From NCBI GenBank assembly GCA_002309335.1, contig DBXH01000020.1, positions 2,592 to 43,077 on the forward strand: 40,486 bases of DNA. The letters are read 5' to 3'. Each line of letters starts with the position of its first letter. Position 1 is the first letter of the stretch. The notes beneath the pieces were generated by a model. It saw only the letters and a program-made list of their open reading frames with translations. It did not search any database and was not told the DNA's origin. Origin of the DNA: Bacteroidales bacterium UBA1217 (GTDB taxonomy: Bacteria; Bacteroidota; Bacteroidia; Bacteroidales; P3). The translations under genes were made by a program, and so were the position numbers. This document shows, piece by piece, positions 8,512-17,445 of this stretch.

Positions 8512-11500
8512 ATGAATATACTAAAAAAACTTATTGAGATGAGAAGAAACAACGTAGTCGGCGGTGCCGGAGTGCTGCATCGCGGTATGATTGTTATCTG
8601 TCTTATGCTGCTGGCTTTTGCCAGCCGTACGATGGCACAAGGCGTCAATCAGTATGTGATCCGAAGCGGTGCATACTATTTGGCGCACGTGTACAACGAG
8701 ACTACCAGCGAATGGGAACTTCAAGGTGTCACCTCGCTGAGCCCCGATTGTATCTGGTATTCAAGAAATACCAATAACTATTATTTCAATGACGGCTCGA
8801 GCGACCGCTATCTCTCTTCGCCTCACACTGCAGGAAGCTCGGTGACATTGTCAGCCTCTGTGCCTACTACTAGTGAACTTAACAACAAAGGAGGTGAATA
8901 CTATTACTTCAATTGGGACTGGGGTCTGGCACACGGAGTGCAGACTTACCCCGGCGGCACTGTGCCCACTATAGGTGACTGTCCTGAAAGCGATTTGAGC
9001 GACGATGACGACGAGTGCTGGACTGTATACTGGGTAGAATACTATGGCGGCGCCTGGAAGATGTCGACAACCAAGCACTACAACGCTGGTTCTCTTGCCG
9101 CTACTTTCCGCAAGGTGCGCATCACCGAGCACAGCGAAACTGTCTCAAATGAAAGCGGCGGACTGGGCAACCTGACCGACTTCTCAATGACTTATAATAC
9201 TAACAGAGCTCTTTCTATTGATATTTCTAACTATTCCTTCAATTCTATACCGGCCTACACCACAATGCTGTTAGGCGAACTTTCGAACTGCGGTACTAAC
9301 TGGGTGTCCCGTACTTGCGACACCGACTGGGTTGTCCACAACTATTGGGGCGATGTAGACCATCTTAATACTACTCCCACCCCCGTTGAAAGTGGGACTC
9401 TCTCATCATCCTCGGCAACCTATTCGTGGAGCATCACCGGCGACGGCGCTTCTTATCTGTCGTTTGCTTCGGGAAGCAACATTACCACCAGCACCTCTGC
9501 CTCGCCGACAATTTACTACCGCAACGAAAATAAGTCGGGTGACAAAACCGCCACATTGACTTTGACCGTCACCTATGGCAGCGGCGGACCAACACAGACA
9601 CGCACAGCAACAATTACTGTTGTAACTGAATGCGGTCATCCGTCGCAGGCGGCTGCTCCGGTGGTTGCATACGACGGCGTAACGGTGTCGTGGATCAAGA
9701 CCTCCGATGACTACAATGTATGCTGGAAGACAGGTTCGGGCAGTTGGACCTGTGCGAATAATGTTGGCGATGTGACATCGTTCACCATCAGGGATCTGGA
9801 ATATGGAACCACCTACCAGTACAAGGTTGAAGCTATCTGTAGTCCTGCCGATGCTTCTGCTGCTACACTATACGAATTCTCCACAAAGGCTACTCCAGGT
9901 ACTCTGATTTTTGGTTCTGTTTTCGGCGGCGGCCGTATGGCTCCTGTTGCTGGCAACACTGAGGTTGTCATTATCAACTGCGACACTATCGGAGCTGTAT
10001 ATGGCGGCAATGATATATTTGGCAATGTTGAAGGCAGCAATGGTTCTAAAATCACGCTTGGTGTCGACGCCGGCGACTCGTATGAATCATATGGTACTAC
10101 AAGTTCTACTGTAAAAGTGCGAGTGGGTTCGGTCTATGGCGGTGGCAACGGCTACTATGCCTACAACGGCAGTTCTTTTGTCGCAGCAACCAATAGCTAT
10201 ACTGAACAGGAAGTAGCCAACAACGGTACCGTAAAAGCTATGACACAGAATCATAAGCTGGGCGACATAGTGTGGACCAATACCGGCGCTACAGTAACTA
10301 AAACGTTCCCCTCCATTAAGAAAACTATGGTGGTGGTGAAGAATGACCTTGTTACCGTCGACTCCATTTTCGGCGGTGCCAAGAATGCCTTCATTTCGAA
10401 CGGCAGCGACACCATCACTTCTATCCGCTTATTGGGCGGTACGGTATACTCTGTTTTCGGCGGCAACAACTGGGGCGGTACGCTTAGTTCTGGCTCCAAA
10501 CAGCATATCACTGTTTACAACACAAAAACCGACTATACAAATGCTCTTACCCCCAATACAAAGAACACTGGTTTTGGCCGTGATTTCGGCGTACGCTATA
10601 TGTTTGGCGGCGGCAACCTGATTGAGGGTCAGAATGTGCATATCGAGATTAAGGGCGGTCAGATAGACACCTGCTTCGGCGGTGGCAACAGAGCTACTAT
10701 AGCAGGATTGGTCAAAGTGGATGTAAACTGCGAATTCTTAACCAATACTGCAGCCGAAAGCAACAATTGGGCTTTGTTTGGCAATACTATAACAAAAGCT
10801 TTATCTAATTCTACTACTATCGACCGTAACTACGCGTGGAACGGCAAAGGTCTTTATAATGTGCGTACCCTCTTTGGCGGCAACAACGCTGCCGATATGA
10901 GCCAGGTTCCGACAATTGCATTGACTTCGGGCAGCGTAGGAACCGTCTATGGTGGCGGCAACTCGGGCAGAATGCTGGCTAATACACCAGTATCAATTTC
11001 ACTGCCTAACATTACTGCAGGAGGAGCTGACCAGAACAAGACTATCAATTATGGAACTCACGTTGTGATGGAGAGCGCCAACACTAATATGTATGTGGAC
11101 AACCTCTATGGCGGATGCCAGAAGAGCGATGTGTTGTACAGCACTTTGGTCGAAATCAAGGGCGGCAACGTGGGCAATGTCTATGGCGGATGCAACATCA
11201 GCGGCGACGTGGGAAGCACCCGTGTAAATCAATCTGACTCGTATGTCGTAGGAACAGATATTGAGTACCAGGAAGTACAGGGTGCCACCTACGTCATTCT
11301 CACTGGCGGAAATGTACAAAAGAACGTTTATGCCGGCAGCAATGGTTTCTACCACTGCAACGACGGATACAAATATGTTGACGGCATCGACTATGACGAC
11401 CCTGAACACAACTATACCAGAACAGAAACTCCCATACCGACCCACAATGAGACAAATGCCATTGTCAGAACCGGTGCTACGGTATACGGCAATGTATATG

Positions 11501-14232
11501 CCGGCGGCAACCTGGCCTGCGTCGGATTCCAAGACGTTCAATGGGCAAAGAACAAACATTATCCCGTCACCGTGGGTCTCGCCACGGTACGTATGGATGG
11601 CGGCACGGTGGCCGGCAATGTCTTTGGCGGCGGTAATATGGCAGACATCTACGGAATAAATGAAGTGTTGGTTTCCGGCGGTATGATCGGAGGTTCCCTC
11701 TATGGCGGTAACGACCGTCTGGGAAAAGTAGGACAGATTACCAACCGCATCAAGCCTAACAACTATATCTATGCTTCAGACGACAATACAAGCCTGTCAG
11801 AAGTAAACACTTACGTAGGCATCAGCGGTTCCCCGATAATCAACACCGTGTTCGGTGGCGGCAACGGCGACTATGACTATACCGGCAACGGTGATATGCA
11901 GTATTGCGACCCAACGAACCAACCTATCCAGACCAACACTTTTGTGGATATCCACACCAACGGCAATGGCGCTGCTAAAATTGAAACCGTATACGGCGGT
12001 GGCGACGGTGTGACTGTCGACGGCTTTATCAAAGTGTTTGTCAACATCCAAAATCCTGACAACACCGACGATATCGGAACTATCTTTGGCGGCAACAACA
12101 AAGGTAACTTGAGTCACGTTCCTGATATCATAATGCTGCACGGCAAAATCAACACCGTCTATGGCGGATGCAACGAAGGTGCAATGACCGGCGGCGTTAC
12201 TATGAGTCCTTACGGCACCGTGGGCAGCTATGTACATCTGCTCAGCAGCTATACCGCAAACGGGAACACCATTACGCCCGATGCAGTGGTGACCGGCGCT
12301 GTGTATGGCGGATGCCGTATGAACGATGTGGACAACAATACATTGGTCCTCGTCGACGGCGGCAACCACCCCAATGCAGCCATCTATGGCGGCTGTGATA
12401 TCAGCGGCAATGTTGGCGGCACCTCTCAGGTCGTTACTAACGGAGGTACAGTGGGAGTTGTTTATGGCGGCGGTAATGGTGATTACACCTACGATAGGAC
12501 GGGACTTACTGTCTACGATGGTGAAACACTTGTGGCTATAGGTAGTTACAACGCTCCTCAGTGTACTGATGTTCAGGTCGATATATTGGGTGGAAACATA
12601 GGAGCCGTAGGCACTGCAACGACCGCCGATGTCGTCTTCGGAGGCGGTCTGGGTCAGGAGACCTCAACTACAGGCACTACGACGGTCAATATCGGACCCG
12701 CCTCTGGAACTACAGGTCCCAGCGTGTATGGCTCTGTCTATGGCGGCTCGGCTTTGGGTGAGGTTAACACCACTGAAGTCAACATCCGTAACGGACATAT
12801 CTACAGCAGCGTATATGGCGGTGGACTGGGAGATACCATCTATCCGGTAAGTGCAGGCCATTCCAATATCCCTGCAAAGGTTAACGGCAATGCCGTAGTG
12901 AATATCGGCACCTCGGATCAAGAGTCAAACGGCGTGATTATCGATTACTATGTCTTTGGCGGCAACAACAACAACGGCTCGCCGGCAGGTACCGCAACGG
13001 TTAACGTATATCACACCGGCCATACCACCGGAGCAGCTCCCAACAACTCTGTCCCCACAACGGAACTCTCTGTCGAGGATATTCCTACCACGTGGCCTCT
13101 TGCAGACGCATCGACCGATCCAGGCTCTAACAACGGCTACTATGCCCTGAAGGGTGTCTATGGTGGCGGAAACCTGGCTCACAAGGCATCAAGCACCGCT
13201 TGTACGGTACACGTATGGCACTGCGACAACTCGATCAAGTATGTCTATGGCGGCGGTAAGGCTGCCGACCTTGCTGGCAATGCAAATGTTATTGTCGACG
13301 GCGGCCACGTCTATCAGGTGTTCGGCGGCGGCGACGGTGCTGAAACAGGCACCTACGCCAACATCACTGGCAGCACCAACACCACCATCAACGGCGGATA
13401 TCTGCACTATGTATTCGGCGGTAGCAACACCCGCGGTAACATCGGCGGAAGCCAGAATATCACCATTGCTGAACTGACAGGAGTAGGCAGCTGCTACCCG
13501 CCAGTAATCGACAACTTCTTTGCCGGCGGTAACTTGGCATCTATCGGTACGGCTTTGCATCCCGCAACGCTCAACACCACTGTTACCAACTGTAACGTGA
13601 AGTTCGGCAACTTCTACGGCGGCGCTAACCGAGCTGATATCATCGGAAATGTAACAATAAACATTTATGGTGGTACCTACCGCAACATATTCGGCGGCAG
13701 CAATGCTGCAGCAATCACCGGCGACGTCACTGTCAACTTCCACGGTGGCAAGGTGACCAACATCTTTGGCGGTAACAACACCAGCGGCCAGATCAGCGGC
13801 CACATCGTCGTCAATGTGGAGAAGAACACCACTTGTGGTATCTTCAGCATCGACGATATCTATGGCGGCGGCAACCTGGCTCCCTACGGTACTTCTGGAA
13901 GCAACAGAGGCAACTATCCGCAAGTGAACATCAAGCATACTGGTACAAGTCCGAGCAATACCGTTGATAGAATCCACCACGATGTCTTCGGCGGCGGATT
14001 GGGTTCGTCAGCCGCTGTCTATGGCAATCCACAAGTGACAATCGGCGGCACCGGCGCAGGCAATGTTGTGACCATCCACAACAATGTATATGGCGGCGGC
14101 AGCGAGGCTATTGTCAACGGAGACACTCAAGTGACCGTTATCCGCAACTCGACCATCGACGGCAACGTGTATGGCGGAGGCAACGAAGCTAAGGTTACCG
14201 GCGACACCAATGTTGAAATCGGTGAGAATTAA
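8512..14232 (+). CDS. Giant exported GGGN-repeat protein, paralogue 2
   Basis: This 1906-residue paralogue of the preceding gene has a long basic N-region followed by a hydrophobic stretch (MIVICLMLLAFASRTMAQG, residues 26-44), consistent with a Sec signal peptide. The N-terminal domain shares the YYLAH...CIWY pattern with paralogue 1. An Ig-like segment (about 292-372) and a fibronectin type III-like domain (about 374-462, ending in YGTTYQYKVEAIC) replace the chitobiase-like modules. From 468 to the C-terminus there are about 38 (V/I)(Y/F)GG units, several with Cys after the GG. The last third follows paralogue 1 unit by unit. The protein stops right after a repeat with no recognisable sorting or anchoring domain. 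With only 50 bases between the genes and no terminator seen there, they are probably co-transcribed. A hairpin terminator follows at 14261. Its biochemical role is unknown. Confidence 0.85.
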   Translation: MNILKKLIEMRRNNVVGGAGVLHRGMIVICLMLLAFASRTMAQGVNQYVIRSGAYYLAHVYNETTSEWELQGVTSLSPDCIWYSRNTNNYYFNDGSSDRYLSSPHTAGSSVTLSASVPTTSELNNKGGEYYYFNWDWGLAHGVQTYPGGTVPTIGDCPESDLSDDDDECWTVYWVEYYGGAWKMSTTKHYNAGSLAATFRKVRITEHSETVSNESGGLGNLTDFSMTYNTNRALSIDISNYSFNSIPAYTTMLLGELSNCGTNWVSRTCDTDWVVHNYWGDVDHLNTTPTPVESGTLSSSSATYSWSITGDGASYLSFASGSNITTSTSASPTIYYRNENKSGDKTATLTLTVTYGSGGPTQTRTATITVVTECGHPSQAAAPVVAYDGVTVSWIKTSDDYNVCWKTGSGSWTCANNVGDVTSFTIRDLEYGTTYQYKVEAICSPADASAATLYEFSTKATPGTLIFGSVFGGGRMAPVAGNTEVVIINCDTIGAVYGGNDIFGNVEGSNGSKITLGVDAGDSYESYGTTSSTVKVRVGSVYGGGNGYYAYNGSSFVAATNSYTEQEVANNGTVKAMTQNHKLGDIVWTNTGATVTKTFPSIKKTMVVVKNDLVTVDSIFGGAKNAFISNGSDTITSIRLLGGTVYSVFGGNNWGGTLSSGSKQHITVYNTKTDYTNALTPNTKNTGFGRDFGVRYMFGGGNLIEGQNVHIEIKGGQIDTCFGGGNRATIAGLVKVDVNCEFLTNTAAESNNWALFGNTITKALSNSTTIDRNYAWNGKGLYNVRTLFGGNNAADMSQVPTIALTSGSVGTVYGGGNSGRMLANTPVSISLPNITAGGADQNKTINYGTHVVMESANTNMYVDNLYGGCQKSDVLYSTLVEIKGGNVGNVYGGCNISGDVGSTRVNQSDSYVVGTDIEYQEVQGATYVILTGGNVQKNVYAGSNGFYHCNDGYKYVDGIDYDDPEHNYTRTETPIPTHNETNAIVRTGATVYGNVYAGGNLACVGFQDVQWAKNKHYPVTVGLATVRMDGGTVAGNVFGGGNMADIYGINEVLVSGGMIGGSLYGGNDRLGKVGQITNRIKPNNYIYASDDNTSLSEVNTYVGISGSPIINTVFGGGNGDYDYTGNGDMQYCDPTNQPIQTNTFVDIHTNGNGAAKIETVYGGGDGVTVDGFIKVFVNIQNPDNTDDIGTIFGGNNKGNLSHVPDIIMLHGKINTVYGGCNEGAMTGGVTMSPYGTVGSYVHLLSSYTANGNTITPDAVVTGAVYGGCRMNDVDNNTLVLVDGGNHPNAAIYGGCDISGNVGGTSQVVTNGGTVGVVYGGGNGDYTYDRTGLTVYDGETLVAIGSYNAPQCTDVQVDILGGNIGAVGTATTADVVFGGGLGQETSTTGTTTVNIGPASGTTGPSVYGSVYGGSALGEVNTTEVNIRNGHIYSSVYGGGLGDTIYPVSAGHSNIPAKVNGNAVVNIGTSDQESNGVIIDYYVFGGNNNNGSPAGTATVNVYHTGHTTGAAPNNSVPTTELSVEDIPTTWPLADASTDPGSNNGYYALKGVYGGGNLAHKASSTACTVHVWHCDNSIKYVYGGGKAADLAGNANVIVDGGHVYQVFGGGDGAETGTYANITGSTNTTINGGYLHYVFGGSNTRGNIGGSQNITIAELTGVGSCYPPVIDNFFAGGNLASIGTALHPATLNTTVTNCNVKFGNFYGGANRADIIGNVTINIYGGTYRNIFGGSNAAAITGDVTVNFHGGKVTNIFGGNNTSGQISGHIVVNVEKNTTCGIFSIDDIYGGGNLAPYGTSGSNRGNYPQVNIKHTGTSPSNTVDRIHHDVFGGGLGSSAAVYGNPQVTIGGTGAGNVVTIHNNVYGGGSEAIVNGDTQVTVIRNSTIDGNVYGGGNEAKVTGDTNVEIGEN

Positions 14233-14260
14233 AAAAGGCTAACGCCTAACCAATATTAAC

Positions 14261-14299
14261 GGGGATTGCTGATGATTTGAATTCAGTAATCCCCTTTTT
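14261..14299 (+). terminator. Intrinsic terminator after the giant gene pair
   Basis: The arm GGGGATTGCTGA (14261-14272) pairs with TCAGTAATCCCC (14283-14294) with one G-T pair, and five T residues follow. It lies 28 bases after the stop codon of paralogue 2 and before RNase R, so it should separate the two transcription units. Confidence 0.8.
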
Positions 14300-14326
14300 G
14301 TAAAAGAACATTAAATAACTACAACT

Positions 14327-16630
14327 ATGACTAACGATAAATTAGCTACACAAATACTGAAAATCTTTGCAAATGCTCCATTTACGGCATTCAACTACAA
14401 ACAAATATCTTCAAAAGTAGGTGCCTACGACAAGGCTCAGCGCCAGCTGGTGCAAGCCACTGTGTATGAGATGGCAGAAGCCAAGATACTGGTAGAGGAG
14501 GGTCGCGGCAAATACAAGATAAACCCCAAACATATCAACGACGACCTGCTGCCGAAAAACTACCTCGTCGGTACCATAGATATGAAACAGACGGGCAAGG
14601 CTTACGTCATCCCCAACGAGGAAGGACGCGAAGATGTGATGATTGCCCCCAACTATACACGCCACGCTCTACACGGCGACACTGTGAAGGTGCTGATGTT
14701 CCCGCAACGCAAGATGCATAAACCTGAGGGGCAGGTGGTGGAAATCCTGCAACGCGCCAAAACCCGCTTCGTAGGTCGCATCCAGAAGATGGAGAAATTC
14801 GCCTTCCTGGTCTGCGACAACCGCAATATGGTGGTGGATATCTTTATTCCGCTCGGTGACCTTGCCGGTGCCGAAGACGGCGAAAAGGCGGTGGTGGAAA
14901 TGACCGACTGGCCGGAACAGATGCACAACCCTGTGGGCAAAGTCGTCAAACGACTCGGCAAACCAGGCGACAACAACGTGGAGATGCAGTCGATACTGGC
15001 GGAATATGACTTTCCGCTCGACTTCCCCGCCGAAGCTGAAAAAGAGGCTGAAAAAATCAAAGCCCCCTCCAAGAAAGAGTATGAAGGCCGAAAGGATTTC
15101 CGTAAGACGACGACCTTCACCATCGACCCCGCCGACGCCAAGGACTTTGACGACGCCATTTCGTTCAAACGGCTGAAGAACGGCAACTTCGAGGTGGGTG
15201 TTCATATAGCCGATGTCTCTTATTATGTAAAACCAGGCACCGCCATCGACCGCGAGGCCTACGAGCGCGGTACGAGCGTCTATCTTGTCGACCGCACCAT
15301 ACCTATGCTGCCCGAAAAACTCTGCAACGGCGTATGCTCGCTGCGCCCCAACGAGGACAAACTATGCTTCAGCGCCGTTTTCGAGATGAACGACAAGGCG
15401 GAGGTGCTAAGCCGCTGGTTCGGCAAAACGGTAATCAACAGCGACCGACGCTACAACTATGAAGAGGCTCAGGAGATAATTGAAAACGGAGAACGCCGCG
15501 TGCTCGCGGGGAGCAATATAGCTGACAAGGCTGTGCTAGAGTTACATAAGCTGGCTACGATACTGAGAAACGGCCGCTACAAAGAGGGCGCCATCAATTT
15601 TGAAAGCCAAGAGGTTAAATTTCAGCTGGACGAGAATGCCAAACCTATAGGTGTTTATATCAAGGAACAAAAAGAGGCCAACTGGCTTATAGAGGAATTT
15701 ATGCTACTGGCGAACAGGAATGTAGCTGAGAGTATCGGAAAGACTAATAAAACTAGTAAGACTAGCAAGACCAGTAATGCCAGCAAAACCTTCGTTTACA
15801 GGGTTCACGACGAACCCAACCCCGAGAAGCTCAACACCTTCGTGGAGTTTGTCACTAAGCTGGGCTTCAAGATGAAAGTTGGCAGCCGCAAGGCTCTGGC
15901 GGACAGCTACAATCACCTGTTCGAGCAGATTGCCGGACGCGGCGAGGAGTATATGATCGACACCATAGCCATACGGACGATGTCGAAGGCCTATTATTCG
16001 ACCGACAATATCGGCCACTACGGACTGGCTTTCCCATTCTACACTCACTTCACATCGCCCATTCGCCGCTACCCCGACTTGATGGTACACCGGCTGCTGG
16101 AAAGATATCTTGGAGGAGGCAACAGCGTCAACGCCGAAGAGTATGAAGAATACTGCAAGCACTGCTCGCTGATGGAGAAGAAGGCCGCCGACGCCGAACG
16201 CACCAGCGTTAAATACAAACAGGCGGAATTCCTGAGCGACAAGCTGGGACAGGTGTTCACCGCCAATATCTCGGGTGTCAGCAAGTGGGGTATCTATGCC
16301 GAAATCGAGGGCAACAAGTGCGAAGGTATGATACCTATCGGCTCGCTCAAGGGCGACTACTATATGCTCGACGAGGACAATTATCAGGTTATCGGACGAC
16401 GCTACGGCAAGTGCTACAAACTTGGCGACTCGGTGCAGGTGCGCGTAAGGGCAGTGGATATGATGAAGAAACAAATCGACTTCGACCTGGTAGATGAGAC
16501 CGAAACTATAAAAACCAGTATCCCTAGTAAGACTAGTAGAACTAGTAAAACTAGAGATACTAGTAAGACTAGAAAGACTAGTCCTACTAGAAATACTAGC
16601 AAACCCAGAAAAAACCACAAAAAACGCTAA
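14327..16630 (+). CDS. rnr: Ribonuclease R (RNB-family 3'-5' exoribonuclease)
   Basis: This 767-residue protein should degrade structured RNA processively from the 3' end in the cytoplasm. The order is a winged-helix N-terminus (about 1-65), cold-shock OB folds (about 70-225), the RNB catalytic domain (about 240-610) and a C-terminal S1 domain (about 645-725). The four metal-binding aspartates keep the spacing of E. coli RNase R: D267, D273, D275 and D276. Two Lys/Ser/Thr-rich segments are odd: residues 473-487 inside the RNB domain and 730-762 at the tail. Both are encoded by the same 9-bp CTAG-rich tandem repeat. RNase R tails are usually basic, so the tail may still work in RNA binding. 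The next gene begins four bases after the stop. I chose the ATG because the winged helix starts immediately. Confidence 0.95.
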   Translation: MTNDKLATQILKIFANAPFTAFNYKQISSKVGAYDKAQRQLVQATVYEMAEAKILVEEGRGKYKINPKHINDDLLPKNYLVGTIDMKQTGKAYVIPNEEGREDVMIAPNYTRHALHGDTVKVLMFPQRKMHKPEGQVVEILQRAKTRFVGRIQKMEKFAFLVCDNRNMVVDIFIPLGDLAGAEDGEKAVVEMTDWPEQMHNPVGKVVKRLGKPGDNNVEMQSILAEYDFPLDFPAEAEKEAEKIKAPSKKEYEGRKDFRKTTTFTIDPADAKDFDDAISFKRLKNGNFEVGVHIADVSYYVKPGTAIDREAYERGTSVYLVDRTIPMLPEKLCNGVCSLRPNEDKLCFSAVFEMNDKAEVLSRWFGKTVINSDRRYNYEEAQEIIENGERRVLAGSNIADKAVLELHKLATILRNGRYKEGAINFESQEVKFQLDENAKPIGVYIKEQKEANWLIEEFMLLANRNVAESIGKTNKTSKTSKTSNASKTFVYRVHDEPNPEKLNTFVEFVTKLGFKMKVGSRKALADSYNHLFEQIAGRGEEYMIDTIAIRTMSKAYYSTDNIGHYGLAFPFYTHFTSPIRRYPDLMVHRLLERYLGGGNSVNAEEYEEYCKHCSLMEKKAADAERTSVKYKQAEFLSDKLGQVFTANISGVSKWGIYAEIEGNKCEGMIPIGSLKGDYYMLDEDNYQVIGRRYGKCYKLGDSVQVRVRAVDMMKKQIDFDLVDETETIKTSIPSKTSRTSKTRDTSKTRKTSPTRNTSKPRKNHKKR
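15743..15787 (+). repeat. 9-bp tandem repeat inside rnr (five units)
   Basis: Five units of consensus ACTAGTAAR (ACTAATAAA, ACTAGTAAG, ACTAGCAAG, ACCAGTAAT, GCCAGCAAA) encode a T-(S/N)-K-like array in the RNB domain of RNase R. The period is a multiple of three, so copy-number change keeps the frame. It sits between the ANRNVAESIGK and FVYRVHDEP segments, a place where homologues have a variable basic loop. Confidence 0.9.
16514..16612 (+). repeat. 9-bp tandem repeat at the 3' end of rnr (eleven units)
   Basis: Eleven 9-base units, most starting ACTAGT or ACTAGA, encode the Ser/Thr/Lys/Arg tail of RNase R and stop 18 bases before its stop codon. The stretch shares 17 identical bases (16550-16566) with the array after the next gene (17296-17312). 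The array is very rich in CTAG, a tetranucleotide that is scarce in many bacterial genomes. Confidence 0.9.
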
Positions 16631-16633
16631 CCT

Positions 16634-17287
16634 ATGCCCGAAAAATCCATCTTCAAAAAGGTTGCTAACTACAAAGAGCTATATGTCTACCAGAAATCAG
16701 ACGTTCTAGTGCAGCTGACCGCAGTTTTCTGTAAAAGGTTCCTTCCCCTCTATGGCGACCGTACTGTAGACCAGATGAATATGGCTGCCCGTAGCGGCAA
16801 ACAGAACATTGTTGAGGGCAGCGAGGCCGCTATGACCAGCACGGAAAGCGAGTTAAAGCTGGTCAATGTGGGACGTAGCAGTTTTCAGGAACTGCGCGAG
16901 GACTATGAAGACTATTTGAAGAAAAGGAATCTCCCTATTTGGGGCAAAGAGCATCCACGCTACGAGAAGATGGTCTCATTTTGTCGACAGCATAACGATT
17001 ACGACGCTTATAAAGTACTGGCAAATAACCTTTCAGCAGAGGAGTACTGCAATATGGCAATAACACTTTGCCACATCACCGACAGGATGTTTGAGAACTA
17101 TCTTAAGCATCTGGAAAAGACCTTTATAAACGAAGGTGGCATTAAAGAACGTATGCACGCAGCTCGCACCGGATACAGACAACAACAAGACCGCCGTCTG
17201 CAAGAACTGGAACAGGAGAACGCCCAACTCAAAACCGAAATAGCCGTCCTAAAAGAACAACTAAAAAAAGAAGGAAAACTAGTATAA
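16634..17287 (+). CDS. Four-helix-bundle (S23-like) protein with C-terminal coiled coil
   Basis: This 217-residue protein belongs to the four-helix-bundle family related to the 23S rRNA intervening-sequence proteins, in the longer form with a suffix domain common in Bacteroidota. Family features are the N-terminal YKELYVYQKSD segment, NIVEGSEAA near residue 60, and SSFQELREDYEDYL around 80-95. The suffix region (about 105-175) is followed by a predicted coiled coil with heptad leucines (LQELEQENAQLK and onward). The molecular role of the family is not established; relatives include the Avd accessory proteins of diversity-generating retroelements, but no reverse transcriptase or template repeat is visible here. 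It begins four bases after rnr, so the two are probably co-transcribed. Arrays of the same 9-bp repeat end 21 bases before its start and begin at its last codons, so the gene is framed by repeats. Confidence 0.8.
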   Translation: MPEKSIFKKVANYKELYVYQKSDVLVQLTAVFCKRFLPLYGDRTVDQMNMAARSGKQNIVEGSEAAMTSTESELKLVNVGRSSFQELREDYEDYLKKRNLPIWGKEHPRYEKMVSFCRQHNDYDAYKVLANNLSAEEYCNMAITLCHITDRMFENYLKHLEKTFINEGGIKERMHAARTGYRQQQDRRLQELEQENAQLKTEIAVLKEQLKKEGKLV

Positions 17288-17322
17288 CTAGTCCCACTAG
17301 AGATACTAGTAATACTAGCCCT
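17278..17322 (+). repeat. 9-bp tandem repeat, third array (five units)
   Basis: Five units (ACTAGTATA, ACTAGTCCC, ACTAGAGAT, ACTAGTAAT, ACTAGCCCT) follow the same pattern as the two arrays in rnr. The first unit supplies the last codons and the TAA stop of the four-helix-bundle gene; the rest is non-coding. Three arrays within 1.6 kb point to local spread of one repeat. Confidence 0.9.
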
Positions 17323-17380
17323 ACCTAAAATCTTAACAAAAACGTAACAGCATTTTTGCTGTCTAGTTGAATTGGTTTCG

Positions 17381-17388
17381 TACTTTTG
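17381..17388 (+). promoter_or_regulatory. Promoter -7 box for the Na/Pi-type transporter
   Basis: TACTTTTG fits TAnnTTTG. A TTTG at 17355-17358 could be the -33 element. The transporter ATG is 58 bases downstream, so the box sits at a sensible distance, and it lies beyond the end of the upstream repeat array. Confidence 0.6.
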
Positions 17389-17445
17389 TATCGTCCAACG
17401 AAAGGATATTACAATTATATTTACATATAAACCAATTAATTAAAA

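Noticed and set aside
13189..13980. 263-residue minus-strand frame opposite the second giant repeat gene
   Set aside because: The antisense of GGCGGC-rich repeat codons stays open by composition; the translation is a monotonous Val/Ala/Asp repeat with no known fold.
16634..17287. Diversity-generating retroelement (Avd-like protein near large variable proteins)
   Set aside because: No reverse transcriptase and no template/variable repeat pair with adenine-specific changes are visible.
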